A DNA stretch of 64,000 nucleotides from JAJEAD01 sp964420925 (GTDB lineage: Bacteria > Pseudomonadota > Gammaproteobacteria > HK1): NCBI GenBank assembly GCA_964420925.1, contig CAYQVB010000041.1:1-64000 (forward strand), read 5' to 3'. Every line of letters begins with the position of its first letter. Position 1 is the first letter of the stretch. The position numbers and the translations under genes are program-made. The notes beneath the pieces are model-generated. The model did not search any database. It was not told the DNA's origin and was given only the letters and a program-made list of their open reading frames with translations. Shown here piece after piece: positions 40,560-49,378 of this stretch.

Positions 40560-40904
40560 ATGAACGACCCCGCCACAAAACCCCGGCTCTCCCAGGAGTC
40601 CATCACGATGCTCTCGATGGGCGGCGCCCTGCTCGGTACGACGGTCGCGCTCGGCGCCCTGATCCTGAACACCACGGGGCGGATTGAACATCGCATCGAG
40701 CGCGTCGAAGACCGACTGCTCGCGGTCGAGAAGGAGACCGCCTCGTTGCGCGTCGAAGTCGAGCGGCTCGTGGAGCGAACGCGCGCGGTAGAAAAGGAAA
40801 CCGCATCGCTTCGCATCGACGTCACCGAGCTGCACGCCGGCCTCGATCGCCGGAAATCCGCCGCAACGGGCACTGCCACCGAACCATCCGCCTCCACGAG
40901 CTGA
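40560..40904 (+). CDS. Small single-TM protein with duplicated coiled-coil motif
   Basis: 114 residues. A hydrophilic start (MNDPATKPRLSQESITM) is followed by one membrane helix (GGALLGTTVALGALIL), then a coiled coil built from a duplicated block: LAVEKETASLRVEVERL and RAVEKETASLRIDVTEL. The tail is Ser/Thr/Ala-rich. The ATG at 40560 begins right after an ACGCC run without a clear ribosome site. It resembles small membrane coiled-coil proteins that assemble into oligomers, but I do not recognise a family. It stands alone between two divergent units. Confidence 0.6.
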   Translation: MNDPATKPRLSQESITMLSMGGALLGTTVALGALILNTTGRIEHRIERVEDRLLAVEKETASLRVEVERLVERTRAVEKETASLRIDVTELHAGLDRRKSAATGTATEPSASTS

Positions 40905-41072
40905 GGTCGCGGCGGTCAGGGCTGGCCGACGCCAATCGGACTCCCGGCCAGTGGAGTGTAAATTCGCTTTTCGGTCCGGCTTGCTGGCGCATTCGGTTGC
41001 CCTTGATCCACGGCACCTACCGTGGTTGAAGTACCCGAGAACCCGGGCGCACCGGATTGAGGTCCGAGTACT

Positions 41073-42320
41073 GTGAGAAAGACGCTGCCGCGACAGGGTC
41101 GGGACTGGCCCACCCTGGAGAAGAAGCTCGCCGCCATGGGCGCGGACGACGCCCGATGGCGGGATCTGCGCACTGCGGTCTTCGTGTTCCACGCCGGGGA
41201 CGACGTGCTCGAAGTGGCCAAATCCGCCTACGCGATGTACCAATCCGAGAACGGGCTCGGCGCGGGCAGCGCCTTCCCCAGCCTCGCCAGGATGGAGACC
41301 GACGTCGTCTCCATCGGCCTCGGCCTGCTGAACGCCCCGGACGGCGCCTGCGGAGATATGACTTCCGGCGGATCGGAAAGCATCTTCCTCGCCCTCAAGA
41401 CCTGCCGCGACCAGGCCCGATCGAGCGGCACGGACACCCGGGGCATGCACGTACTGATGCCTCGCTCCGCCCACCCCGCCTTCGACAAGGCGGCGGCATA
41501 TCTCGACCTCGAGATCCACCGCGTGCCGGTCGCGCCGGACTACCGGGCGGATGTCGCCGCCATGGCCGCGGCAACTTCGGAGCGCACCCTGATGATCGTC
41601 GGCTCCGCACCCTGCTTTCCCTACGGGGTAATCGACCCCATCGAAGAGCTGGGAGAGCTCGCCGTCGCGCGTGACATCTGGCTGCACGTCGATGCCTGCG
41701 TCGGCGGATACTTCATCCCCTTCGCGAGGATGAACGGAGTGTTCCTGCCGGACTTCGACTTCTCCGTAGCAGGCGTGCGCTCCATCTCCGCCGACCTCCA
41801 CAAGTACGGCTATGCGGCGAAAGGCGCATCGACCTTGTTTCACCGCAGTGAGGAGCAACGAGGGTTCCAGGTCTTCTCCTGCGATACCTGGCCCGTCGGG
41901 ACCATGACCACTCCGACGGCGGCCGGCACCCGTCCGGGAGGCGCCATCGCATCAGCGTGGGCGGTGCTGCATTACCTGGGGGAAGACGGATTCCGGGAAA
42001 AGGCGCGACAGGTCATCCGGACCCGAGAGCGGCTGGAGGCAGCGATCGACGGTATTTCCGAGCTCCGCGTCGTGGGCCGTCCTCAGCTCGGCCTAACCGC
42101 CTATACCTCGGACACCATCGACATCCATGCGATTGCCGACCGGCTCTCGGACCAGGGCTGGTTCCACCCCCGTCTCGACGACCCGCCCGCCATCCACCTC
42201 ATGCTCTCACCCGAGCATCGCCAGGCGATTGACGAATACATTGCCGACCTAAGCGCCGCCGTCGCCTCGGCTAGAAACCAAAGCGCCAAACCCTTCACTT
42301 TTTCCGCACGCTACAACTGA
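41073..42320 (+). CDS. PLP-dependent decarboxylase/lyase (sphingosine-1-phosphate-lyase-like)
   Basis: 415 residues of the group II PLP fold. The Schiff-base lysine is in SISADLHKYGYAAKG, with the preceding HVDACVGGYFIPF (Asp binding the pyridine nitrogen) and the substrate-side TSGGSESIFLALKTCRD that binds the phosphate. The order matches sphingosine-1-phosphate lyases and aromatic-L-amino-acid decarboxylases, but the substrate is not determined. The start is GTG 41073, preceded by GAGG about ten bases away. It is followed by a short 67-base gap and the ParA-like operon, which runs in the other direction, so the two are convergent. Confidence 0.88.
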   Translation: MRKTLPRQGRDWPTLEKKLAAMGADDARWRDLRTAVFVFHAGDDVLEVAKSAYAMYQSENGLGAGSAFPSLARMETDVVSIGLGLLNAPDGACGDMTSGGSESIFLALKTCRDQARSSGTDTRGMHVLMPRSAHPAFDKAAAYLDLEIHRVPVAPDYRADVAAMAAATSERTLMIVGSAPCFPYGVIDPIEELGELAVARDIWLHVDACVGGYFIPFARMNGVFLPDFDFSVAGVRSISADLHKYGYAAKGASTLFHRSEEQRGFQVFSCDTWPVGTMTTPTAAGTRPGGAIASAWAVLHYLGEDGFREKARQVIRTRERLEAAIDGISELRVVGRPQLGLTAYTSDTIDIHAIADRLSDQGWFHPRLDDPPAIHLMLSPEHRQAIDEYIADLSAAVASARNQSAKPFTFSARYN

Positions 42321-42387
42321 CCGGTCAGGCCATTCTCCGCTCCTGTCGACCCATTCTTCGAACCCCTCAATCTGGACAAGAATGCCC

Positions 42388-44307
42388 TTACCTTTCCCAT
42401 CGCTCTCGACATCCATCCTCACCATTTCGGTCGCTTAGCATCGTCCCTTCCATCGTCGACACTTCCTCCGCTTGAGTCCCGTCTACCTCTCTCCTCTCCA
42501 GCGTCAGATCAATAGAGTATCTCCAACTCGCGCCAAGCAAGTCCCTCACACCAACATAGTAGCGTCCTGCCTCAACACAGCCCTCAAGTCTCGAGTCGAG
42601 ACCCTGGCCCCCATCATCATCCTCTGATATGTACTCCAAATCGGATGCATACAACGCAACTGTCGGATCTCCATCGTAACTGACCACGGTTATCACATAG
42701 TCGGAGGCTCCCGTCACCACAAAGCTATACCAATCGAATCCCCCACTGCTCACCTTATAAGCGGGAGGAGCGCCCATTCTCAACTCCTCGACTTCCCCAG
42801 CGACCTCCGCAGCATCGAAAATCCCTCTGATTCGCGGGCTCCGAAACAAAGTCAACGACTCCCCGGACACCCCTGCCAAATCAATCTCAATCGGATCGTC
42901 CCTGAACTGCAGTGCGTTTACCGCTATTCCACTACCTATCAGGATCAGTACTGCCAGCCCACTTCTCGTCATCGGCTCGACAAGAAAACGCCTGTACTTG
43001 AAGTCCCGAAACGCCCGGTAGAGCTGCCCTACCCACACCACAGCAATCACACACAAAGCAAGATAGCAAACGTAGAGCATCGGTGTGTAGTCAATGGTTA
43101 GCCGAAGCAGATTAGGTATCCACTGCGCCAGCGTCGCAATGGAAATCGCCCATACGAAGGTAAGAAGCGCCACGTACCATGAGAATGCGAACCATCTGCC
43201 TGTTCGCGAAGACAGCGTCAGTTCTCGGTCGAGACCCCACGTCCAGGATAGCAGGGTCGTGAACGCTGCCCACAAGGCGACAATGATGATGACCAACATC
43301 TCCGGCGCACCAAATATGGGTTGCCGCGTAAAAAACTTTTCCTGAAGAAAAGCGGCGAAGACCACCAGAAGCACAATGAAACTCAACACCATCACGAAAT
43401 CGAGCTGCAGAATCCTGGGTGTTCTCCCAAATGATGACCTCCACCAGTACGCGAACAACTTTGGCAGGTTACGTGCCTTTTCCGAAACGAGCTGCTCTCT
43501 GCCGTCGGACAACAGATCGAGGAGCATGACCTCCGTTTTTCGGGACAGCATCGACTCCGGGAAGTGAGCGGTCACAAAGGGATGATGCTCGAAGTACTTC
43601 GTTAAGTAGACTTCCAGGGGAAAGGAAGCCAGCAGTGGTTTTCCGCCGAAGTAATCACGAAGGTTTGTATCGTAGGTTCTTTTCAGAAAAGCGGAGGAGA
43701 ATGAGTCGACGACCTTGTTGAAGACTAGGTGGACCTTCGAGATATCTGTGTTGAACTCGGAGAGACGGCGGAGAAAGTGAAGGGTGCCATACATCGTCAC
43801 CCGGTCTGGCTCGGACACGAGCAGAACGCAGTCGGACACATGCGCGGCGGCAAAGGACAGTGGGTCAGGTCCTCCATGACAGTCTAGAATGATCGCCGAG
43901 CACTGCAATTTCTCACTGAGTTTTCGGATCCACCCACTCAACGCCTCGCTTAGATCCTCGACGGATGCATTGACCAGATTGGTGATGGTGCGCTCAGGAA
44001 CATCGGGATAGTCCAGCGTGAAGAGCTTTGGACCAATTTTGCGAATGCTCCATGATGATTCGTCCTCTCGATTGAGGAAGGAGGGAGCGTGGACCGGGAT
44101 GGCGTCTTGATAGGGGTTGCCCAATCTCTCACCCTTCAACAGCAACCCGGACAAGCCTCGGTTGAAGAAGTCCAGATCTACAATGAGCGTCGCACTGGTT
44201 GCCGAGAGCTCATGGGCTGCAGCGACCGCGAGCATCGTCTTGCCTACTCCTCCCTTGCCACTCATGAATGAGATGACTGTGAGGTCAGTGGGATTGTGGC
44301 TACTCAC
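42388..44307 (-). CDS. MinD/ParA-like ATPase fused to five TM helices and a PPC-like domain
   Basis: 639 residues. The N-terminal 270 residues are a SIMIBI ATPase with a deviant Walker A SGKGGVGKT (16-24), DLDFF switch (44-48) and AIILDCHGG (138-145). Five predicted membrane helices follow (about 303-320, 336-354, 374-392, 408-427, 448-465). The last 160 residues read as a beta-rich extracytoplasmic domain with VVSYDGDPTVALYAS, ISEDDDGGQGLDSRLEG and AGRYYVGVRD, which fits bacterial pre-peptidase C-terminal (PPC) domains. An odd number of TMs puts the C-terminus outside. Start GTG 44307 overlaps the stop of the two-TM gene (GTGA) with GAGGA seven bases upstream. Base composition is visibly lower in GC than in the neighbouring genes. 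Confidence 0.75.
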   Translation of the reverse strand: MSSHNPTDLTVISFMSGKGGVGKTMLAVAAAHELSATSATLIVDLDFFNRGLSGLLLKGERLGNPYQDAIPVHAPSFLNREDESSWSIRKIGPKLFTLDYPDVPERTITNLVNASVEDLSEALSGWIRKLSEKLQCSAIILDCHGGPDPLSFAAAHVSDCVLLVSEPDRVTMYGTLHFLRRLSEFNTDISKVHLVFNKVVDSFSSAFLKRTYDTNLRDYFGGKPLLASFPLEVYLTKYFEHHPFVTAHFPESMLSRKTEVMLLDLLSDGREQLVSEKARNLPKLFAYWWRSSFGRTPRILQLDFVMVLSFIVLLVVFAAFLQEKFFTRQPIFGAPEMLVIIIVALWAAFTTLLSWTWGLDRELTLSSRTGRWFAFSWYVALLTFVWAISIATLAQWIPNLLRLTIDYTPMLYVCYLALCVIAVVWVGQLYRAFRDFKYRRFLVEPMTRSGLAVLILIGSGIAVNALQFRDDPIEIDLAGVSGESLTLFRSPRIRGIFDAAEVAGEVEELRMGAPPAYKVSSGGFDWYSFVVTGASDYVITVVSYDGDPTVALYASDLEYISEDDDGGQGLDSRLEGCVEAGRYYVGVRDLLGASWRYSIDLTLERREVDGTQAEEVSTMEGTMLSDRNGEDGCRERWER

Positions 44308-44591
44308 CTTTGATTCCTCTGCAGTTTGTCATACACGACCAGTTCGACTGTATTTTCTAGAAAGACCCGTTCCTGGGCTGTTTTCGGCAATCTGAGGTAG
44401 GCAAAGATCCAAAAGGCAGGGCCCAAAAAAAGCATCAACGCTGCCAGGATCATGAGTACACTCCGAAGCGCTCCGTCACTGTTTTCCGCGAAGATAAATA
44501 GCAGTAGCGCGGCGATGAGTGCATAGACCAGCAATTGATTCTTGATTGGACCCAATCTTGCAAGTGGATAGAGCTGGTGTTCAGGCGACAT
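44304..44591 (-). CDS. Two-TM protein, partner of the membrane ParA-like ATPase
   Basis: 95 residues. A charged start (MSPEHQLYPLARLGPIKN) precedes two adjacent membrane helices (QLLVYALIAALLLFIFA and LRSVLMILAALMLFLGPAFWIFAYL) and a basic cytoplasmic tail (RLPKTAQERVFLENTVELVVYDKLQRNQR). No family recognised. The start ATG 44591 has GGAGAAG seven bases upstream. It is the first gene of the two-gene operon, with its stop overlapping the ATPase start. Its likely job is to sit with the ATPase in the membrane, but nothing in the sequence defines that. Confidence 0.6.
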   Translation of the reverse strand: MSPEHQLYPLARLGPIKNQLLVYALIAALLLFIFAENSDGALRSVLMILAALMLFLGPAFWIFAYLRLPKTAQERVFLENTVELVVYDKLQRNQR

Positions 44592-44859
44592 CTGCTTCTC
44601 CGGACGTACGGGCTGTTGTTACGGGCACTTGCTGAGACGGGGGAGTGTTTCACTGGCTGGTGGTCCGTGCTTCCTGTGTTGGAGTGGCCCGGCTTCTCGC
44701 TGCTGGTAGTCGAAGGGGCTCGTGGTCGGACGGAAGGCTCCAGGTCTGTAGAGCGACCCCATAGAGTTGAGCTAAGGCGACATCCAGATTTACGCACCTC
44801 CCGGGGCGTGGCGCCCCTTGGCAAGGTTGCGTTTCCGTTCGCGAGGACGGAGGCGGGTC
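44592..44859. other. Region upstream of the ParA-TM operon
   Basis: About 270 bases. The promoter of the leftward operon must lie here; no -10/-35 pair was convincing. No gene is supported. Confidence 0.35.
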
Positions 44860-44955
44860 ATGGCCAAGCTCAGTTGGGAGGATCGGATGACGATCAGGAG
44901 CTTGACAGACAAACAGTGTTCGAACCGCCACACTGCTCGGTTGTTGGGGGTTTCC
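44860..44955 (+). pseudogene. Remnant of an IS21-type transposase (IstA N-terminus)
   Basis: From ATG 44860 the frame reads MAKLSWEDRMTIRSLTDKQ...RHTARLLGVS, the start of an IS21-family IstA (helix-turn-helix beginning KLSWEDRMTI). After about 32 residues the similarity stops and the reading becomes unrelated. No IstB, catalytic DDE or terminal repeats were found. It is a short scar of an insertion sequence in the low-GC island. Confidence 0.6.
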
Positions 44956-45978
44956 TTCTTCGGGCGGCGCGCGGCGACACCCTCCTCCGGATTCTTCGCG
45001 CCCGAGGGGCACACGCAAGAATGGTTGGCTCGGGAAACGTCCCGTCCTGCGTTTCGAATTGAGTCCGGAGTTGGAATCTGAGCGTGATCCCAGGCTGCGG
45101 TGCTGCCGTGGTCTCCAATTCGCCCTGGAGGGGAGCGGAAGGCTCCCCGAGTCACCGGATGTCCTCATGTTTACACGGCCTCGAGAGCGGGGTTACATGC
45201 ACGAGGTTCTGTGTGGTGTGTGGACCAATCATCAGAACAGAGGGTTACAATTGGTATGGAACCACTAGATCCTAATGACCATATAATTACATTAAAGCTT
45301 CATTGTGACTAAGAGAAAATGATCTGGATCAATGTTTAGGGGAGTTTTCGCCTTACCGGCCGTAAAACTAGACACCGTGGTGACGGTCCGACCGGAGCCA
45401 GATTGCTGAGCCTCGATTGCCGGGGTTGCAGCACCCCCGGTGCCGAGCCGCGTTCGGTTCCAACGGGGCAACATGTACGTCCGAGGGAAATGTGTTCGGT
45501 TCAGGGGAGGGGCGATCCTGAACAGAGCCGGGAGAGAGAGGGGTCTCGTGGGTCGCCATACTGAGTGCAGTGGGAGGATTACAAGCGGAAAATCAATGAC
45601 TTGAGCGAGTTCTTGGGTTGAGCTGCTCAATCCTGTCTGCCGACGGAACGGATTCGAGGGTCGGGGGCCATCGCTGGGGCAGCGCATCACGTTGCCGCGG
45701 TCGCGGAACGAGTAGACGCAATGCCCGCTGACCCGAAGGGCGGCCGCTTCGAGCAAGCATTCCGGTGTCTGGTGCGCCCGTGACACGGCGCGGCGCACGG
45801 GCGGCCTGAAGACTCGAGCGAGGATCTCGCGCCAGGACCTGTCGGTGCAGGATCTCGAGCGGGTGCGAGCCCCGGTCGAAGCTTGCCTCGTGGGCCGTGG
45901 CGCAGTCGTCAATCCACTGCGGGCGAGCCCGTCCACGGACACGCCGGCACGGCGTGATAGAGTGGCGTCGCGCAATGG
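44956..45978. other. About 1 kb without a recognisable gene, partly AT-rich
   Basis: Open frames in this stretch are not protein-like. Around 45240-45320 the sequence is strikingly AT-rich (CCATATAATTACATTAAAGC), unlike the chromosome. It may be the decayed rest of the IS element or of a larger insertion. The right part (about 45700-45980) has chromosome-like GC and holds the promoter of the phosphotriesterase-like gene. Confidence 0.5.
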
Positions 45979-47049
45979 GTGGAGAAGGCCTTGTTCGACC
46001 GTCCGGCCACGAAGGGAGAGGTCCAGACCGTGCTCGGCCCGGTGCCGCCGGACCGGCTCGGCGTCACGATGGTCCACGAGCACCTGCTCCTGGATCTCAC
46101 CTGCCTCTTCGTCGAACCGGCGAGCGCGGACGAGCGGGCCCTCTCCCGCCAACCGATGACCCTCGACAAACTCGCCTGGGTGCGCCGCAACTGGAACAGC
46201 AGCCTCGACAACCTGCGCCTCGACGACGAGGCGCTCGCGATCGAGGAAGCCCGGCAGCTCAAGCTCGAAGGCGGCGGCACCCTGGTCGAAGTGAGCAACG
46301 TCGGGCTCGCCCGAAGCCCGCTCGGCCTCGCCCGCATCGCACGCGCCACCGGGCTCAACGTCGTCATGGGCGCGGGCTACTACGTTGACGTCGCGCACCC
46401 GCCGGACATGGACTCGCGCAGCGAGGCCGATCTCGAAGAGGAGATGGTCCGCGACGTGACCGAGGGCGTGGGGAACACCCGGGTGCGCGCCGGCATCATC
46501 GGCGAGCTCGGCTGCTCGTGGCCGCTCACTCCCAACGAGCGCAAGGTGCTGCGCGCGGGCGCCCGCGCGCAAAGGCGCACCGGAGCCGCGATCACCATTC
46601 ACATCGGCCGCGACGTCCACTCGCCGATCGAGATCGCGGACTGCCTCGACGACGCAGGAGCCGATCTCTCCCGCGTGATCCTCGGTCACATGGACCGCAT
46701 CGCGCACCCGATGGAGATCATGGCCGGGCTCGCGGGGCGCGGCTGCTACATCGCCTTCGACACCTTCGGCCAGGAGACCTGGGTCTATCCCTTCAGCCCC
46801 TCCGATCGCCTGAGCGACGCGCAGCGCGTGGACCTGCAGATGGGGCTGATCGCGGAGGGCTTTCTCGACCGACTGCTGGTGTCGCACGATGTCGGCTACA
46901 AGCACCGGCTCGGCGCGTACGGCGGCTGCGGTTACGCGCACATCCTCTCCACCGTCGTGCCCCATCACATGCGTCGCAAGGGCATGACGGACGAGCACCT
47001 GCACGCCATCCTGGTCGAGAACCCGGCCCGCGTGCTGCAACTGGCGTAG
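45979..47049 (+). CDS. Phosphotriesterase-family hydrolase
   Basis: 356 residues, amidohydrolase superfamily. Metal ligands follow the family: HEH in MVHEHLLLDL, a bridging residue which is Glu in AGIIGELGCSW rather than carboxylated Lys (as in PTE-homology proteins/lactonases), His in ITIHIGRD, His in VILGHMDR and Asp in LLVSHDVGYKH. The size and GELGCS motif favour a lactonase or amide hydrolase over a true phosphotriesterase. The start is GTG 45979 by length only; its ribosome site is weak and TTG 45991 cannot be excluded. It begins a co-directional pair with the FAD monooxygenase 28 bases downstream. Confidence 0.87.
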   Translation: MEKALFDRPATKGEVQTVLGPVPPDRLGVTMVHEHLLLDLTCLFVEPASADERALSRQPMTLDKLAWVRRNWNSSLDNLRLDDEALAIEEARQLKLEGGGTLVEVSNVGLARSPLGLARIARATGLNVVMGAGYYVDVAHPPDMDSRSEADLEEEMVRDVTEGVGNTRVRAGIIGELGCSWPLTPNERKVLRAGARAQRRTGAAITIHIGRDVHSPIEIADCLDDAGADLSRVILGHMDRIAHPMEIMAGLAGRGCYIAFDTFGQETWVYPFSPSDRLSDAQRVDLQMGLIAEGFLDRLLVSHDVGYKHRLGAYGGCGYAHILSTVVPHHMRRKGMTDEHLHAILVENPARVLQLA

Positions 47050-47077
47050 CCGCACTCCCCGGCAAGGGGCTCGCCCG

Positions 47078-48274
47078 GTGGAGCGTCACGGCGTGGTCGT
47101 GGTGGGAGGAGGCCCGGTGGGGCTCACCACCGCGCTCCTGCTCGCTCAACGCGGGGTCCCGGTCACGGTCTTCGAGCGCAACCGGGAGGTCCCGGAGGAC
47201 TACCGTGCCTCGACCTTCCACGCGCCGACCCTGGATCTCCTCGAAGAGTGCGGCATCACCGGTTTCCTCCTCTCGGCGGGACTGAAGTGCCCGCGCTTCC
47301 AGTACCGCGGTTGGAAGGAGGGGAAGATCGCGGAGTTCGACCACGCCCTTCTCGCGGCGGACACGCGACATCCCTACCGCCTGCAATGCGAGCAGTACAA
47401 GCTCAGCCGGCATCTGCACGAGCGCCTTGCACGCATACCGGAAGTGGATCTTCGCTTCGGATGGGAGGCCACGGACATCGGACAGGACGAGGACGGAGTC
47501 GAGGTCTCCGTCCGGTGCCAGGACGAGGAAATGGCTCTGCGTGCCCGCTACGTCATTGGAGCGGACGGCGGAAAGAGCACGATTCGCAAGGTGCTCGGAA
47601 TCGCCTTCCCCGGATTCACCTATCCCGAACGCACGCTGGTGATCGGGACCACTCTCGACCTCAGGACCGTCTTTCCCGACATCGCCAATGTCAACTACGT
47701 CTCGGACCCGGAGAACAATGCCCACATCCTGCGCATTCCGGACCTGTGGCGGATGAGTCTGCCTCTCGGAGAGGACGTTCGGGACGAAGACGCCCTCAGC
47801 GACGCCGGCATCGAGAGCAGGGTACGGCGAGTGATCCCGCGCCTTTCCCCGTCCGAAATCCCGGTCCGGGTCGTCTACCACGTACATCAGCGGGTAGCCG
47901 CGACCTACCGCAAGGGGCGGGTGTTTCTCGCGGGTGACGCCGCCCACGTCAACAGTCCCAAGGGCGGCATGGGGCTGAACGGCGGGCTGCACGATGCGGT
48001 CAGCCTCGCCGGCCGCCTCGCGAAGGCATGGCACGAGCGCGGCCGGGAAAGCGAGCTGGACGGCTACGAGGCGCAGCGCCGGCCCGAAGCGATCCACGCG
48101 ATTCAGCGGCAGACGCAGGACAACGTGAAGAACCTGACCGCCTCCGACCCGGAGGAACGTGCGCGCCTCTTTGCCCACTGGCGCCGAACCGCATCCGATC
48201 CCGGGCTGGCCAAGGACTTCCTGCTCAAGACCTCGATGATCGCTTCGCTGCGTCGCTGCGGGATGCTGCAGTAG
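47078..48274 (+). CDS. FAD-dependent aromatic hydroxylase (PHBH-like)
   Basis: 398 residues. The dinucleotide motif GGGPVGLTTALLL is at the N-terminus, followed by the DG motif GADGGKSTIRKVLG and the GD motif GRVFLAGDAAHVNSPKGGMGLNGGLHDAV, the three fingerprints of para-hydroxybenzoate-hydroxylase-type monooxygenases. These use NAD(P)H and O2 to hydroxylate an aromatic ring. Start GTG 47078 follows GGGGC; spacing is not ideal. It is 28 bases behind the phosphotriesterase-like gene and convergent with the gentisate-dioxygenase-like gene, with which it could form a pathway. Confidence 0.9.
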   Translation: MERHGVVVVGGGPVGLTTALLLAQRGVPVTVFERNREVPEDYRASTFHAPTLDLLEECGITGFLLSAGLKCPRFQYRGWKEGKIAEFDHALLAADTRHPYRLQCEQYKLSRHLHERLARIPEVDLRFGWEATDIGQDEDGVEVSVRCQDEEMALRARYVIGADGGKSTIRKVLGIAFPGFTYPERTLVIGTTLDLRTVFPDIANVNYVSDPENNAHILRIPDLWRMSLPLGEDVRDEDALSDAGIESRVRRVIPRLSPSEIPVRVVYHVHQRVAATYRKGRVFLAGDAAHVNSPKGGMGLNGGLHDAVSLAGRLAKAWHERGRESELDGYEAQRRPEAIHAIQRQTQDNVKNLTASDPEERARLFAHWRRTASDPGLAKDFLLKTSMIASLRRCGMLQ

Positions 48275-48279
48275 CGCCG

Positions 48280-49269
48280 TTATCCCTCCTCGACCCGCAG
48301 GAACCCGAGCGCGCGCTGCGCGGGCTCGTCGGACACGCTGAACAGCACCGCGCCCTCCTCCGCGCGGTGCCGATATCGGTGCCAGCAGGGCACGACGAAC
48401 ACGTCTCCGCGCTCCCACGTCAGTTCTTGCGCCTCAACCATCGTCGATCCACGGCCGCCGACCACGCAGAAGATCTGGTTGGCGGAGGTTCGCATGCGAC
48501 GAGTCGTCGTGCCGGCGGGCACTTGCTGCATGTGGAGAGCGATGGTGGGAAGCGCCGGCGAGCCCAGATCGACGCGCGCACCCGGGTCCCCTCCCGTATC
48601 GGCCGTGTGCCCCATCCCGGACACGGCTCCGGCATCGAGCGCGCTCCGCGTCGACTCCCAGTCGAACAGCCAAGCGCTCTCCGTCTCCACCCGGTCCGGA
48701 ACCTGGAACCCGTCCGGCCAGTTCTCGAGAAACATCGGTTCGAGCAGGTGGACGAGGGGCACGTCGAGGAAGTCGACCCAGTAAGCGGGCGCATCGCCGT
48801 CGTTGGCGTGGCCATGCCAGCACCATCCCGGCGTCAGCACCACGTCGCCCGCGCCCATGTCCAGACGTGCGCCGTCGACGACCGTGTACACGTCCCCGCC
48901 CGCCTCGAGCACGAGGCGCAGCGCGTTGGGAGTGTGGCGGTGCGAACGGGCCCGCTCTCCCGGCAGGATCATCTGGTAGGCGCAGACCAGGGTGCGGACG
49001 CTCGCGTAGGCATTGCCCTCTATGGGGTTGGGGAGCAGCAGATTGCGGCGCTCGGTCTCCGCGGTGGTGATGAGGCGCCCCGCCGCGTCGAGCGCCGCCC
49101 GCGCGTCGCGCCAGCGCCACAGACAAGGCCTGAACGCGGTCCCGGGGAATGGCCACAACGAAGGCTCGCGCTTGTTCCAGCCCGCGCGCATGGAAAGCGC
49201 GTCGAGCGCGCGGTTGAGCTCCGACAGGGTCGAAGTGCTGTCGGCGGCGACAACGGCGTCTGCGCTCAT
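48280..49269 (-). CDS. Gentisate 1,2-dioxygenase-like bicupin
   Basis: 329 residues with two cupin domains. The N-terminal one has the metal motif PGERARSHRHTPNALRLVLEA (the His-rich SHRH) and GDVVLTPGWCWHGHAN, with FLDVPLVH after it. The C-terminal one reads QIFCVVGGRGSTMVEAQELTWERGDVFVVPCWHRYRHRA. This two-domain plan and the TPGWCWHGH box are typical of gentisate/salicylate ring-cleaving dioxygenases. The start ATG 49269 has AGGAGAGG eight bases upstream on the minus strand; the longer frame to 49314 is excluded by that site. It is convergent with the FAD hydroxylase gene. Confidence 0.9.
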   Translation of the reverse strand: MSADAVVAADSTSTLSELNRALDALSMRAGWNKREPSLWPFPGTAFRPCLWRWRDARAALDAAGRLITTAETERRNLLLPNPIEGNAYASVRTLVCAYQMILPGERARSHRHTPNALRLVLEAGGDVYTVVDGARLDMGAGDVVLTPGWCWHGHANDGDAPAYWVDFLDVPLVHLLEPMFLENWPDGFQVPDRVETESAWLFDWESTRSALDAGAVSGMGHTADTGGDPGARVDLGSPALPTIALHMQQVPAGTTTRRMRTSANQIFCVVGGRGSTMVEAQELTWERGDVFVVPCWHRYRHRAEEGAVLFSVSDEPAQRALGFLRVEEG

Positions 49270-49378
49270 CACGGTTCCTCTCCTGGCGGACCAATTCGGA
49301 CCATGTGTCACCAATGGGGTTGGGGTTCAGTCAAGGCGGGAAACGGCGAAACGCGGTCAGGTGCCCTCTCGATCACTC

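Noticed and set aside
45292..47055. 587-residue minus-strand open frame
   Set aside because: It is antisense to the phosphotriesterase-like gene and continues into unrelated AT-rich DNA; no family features.
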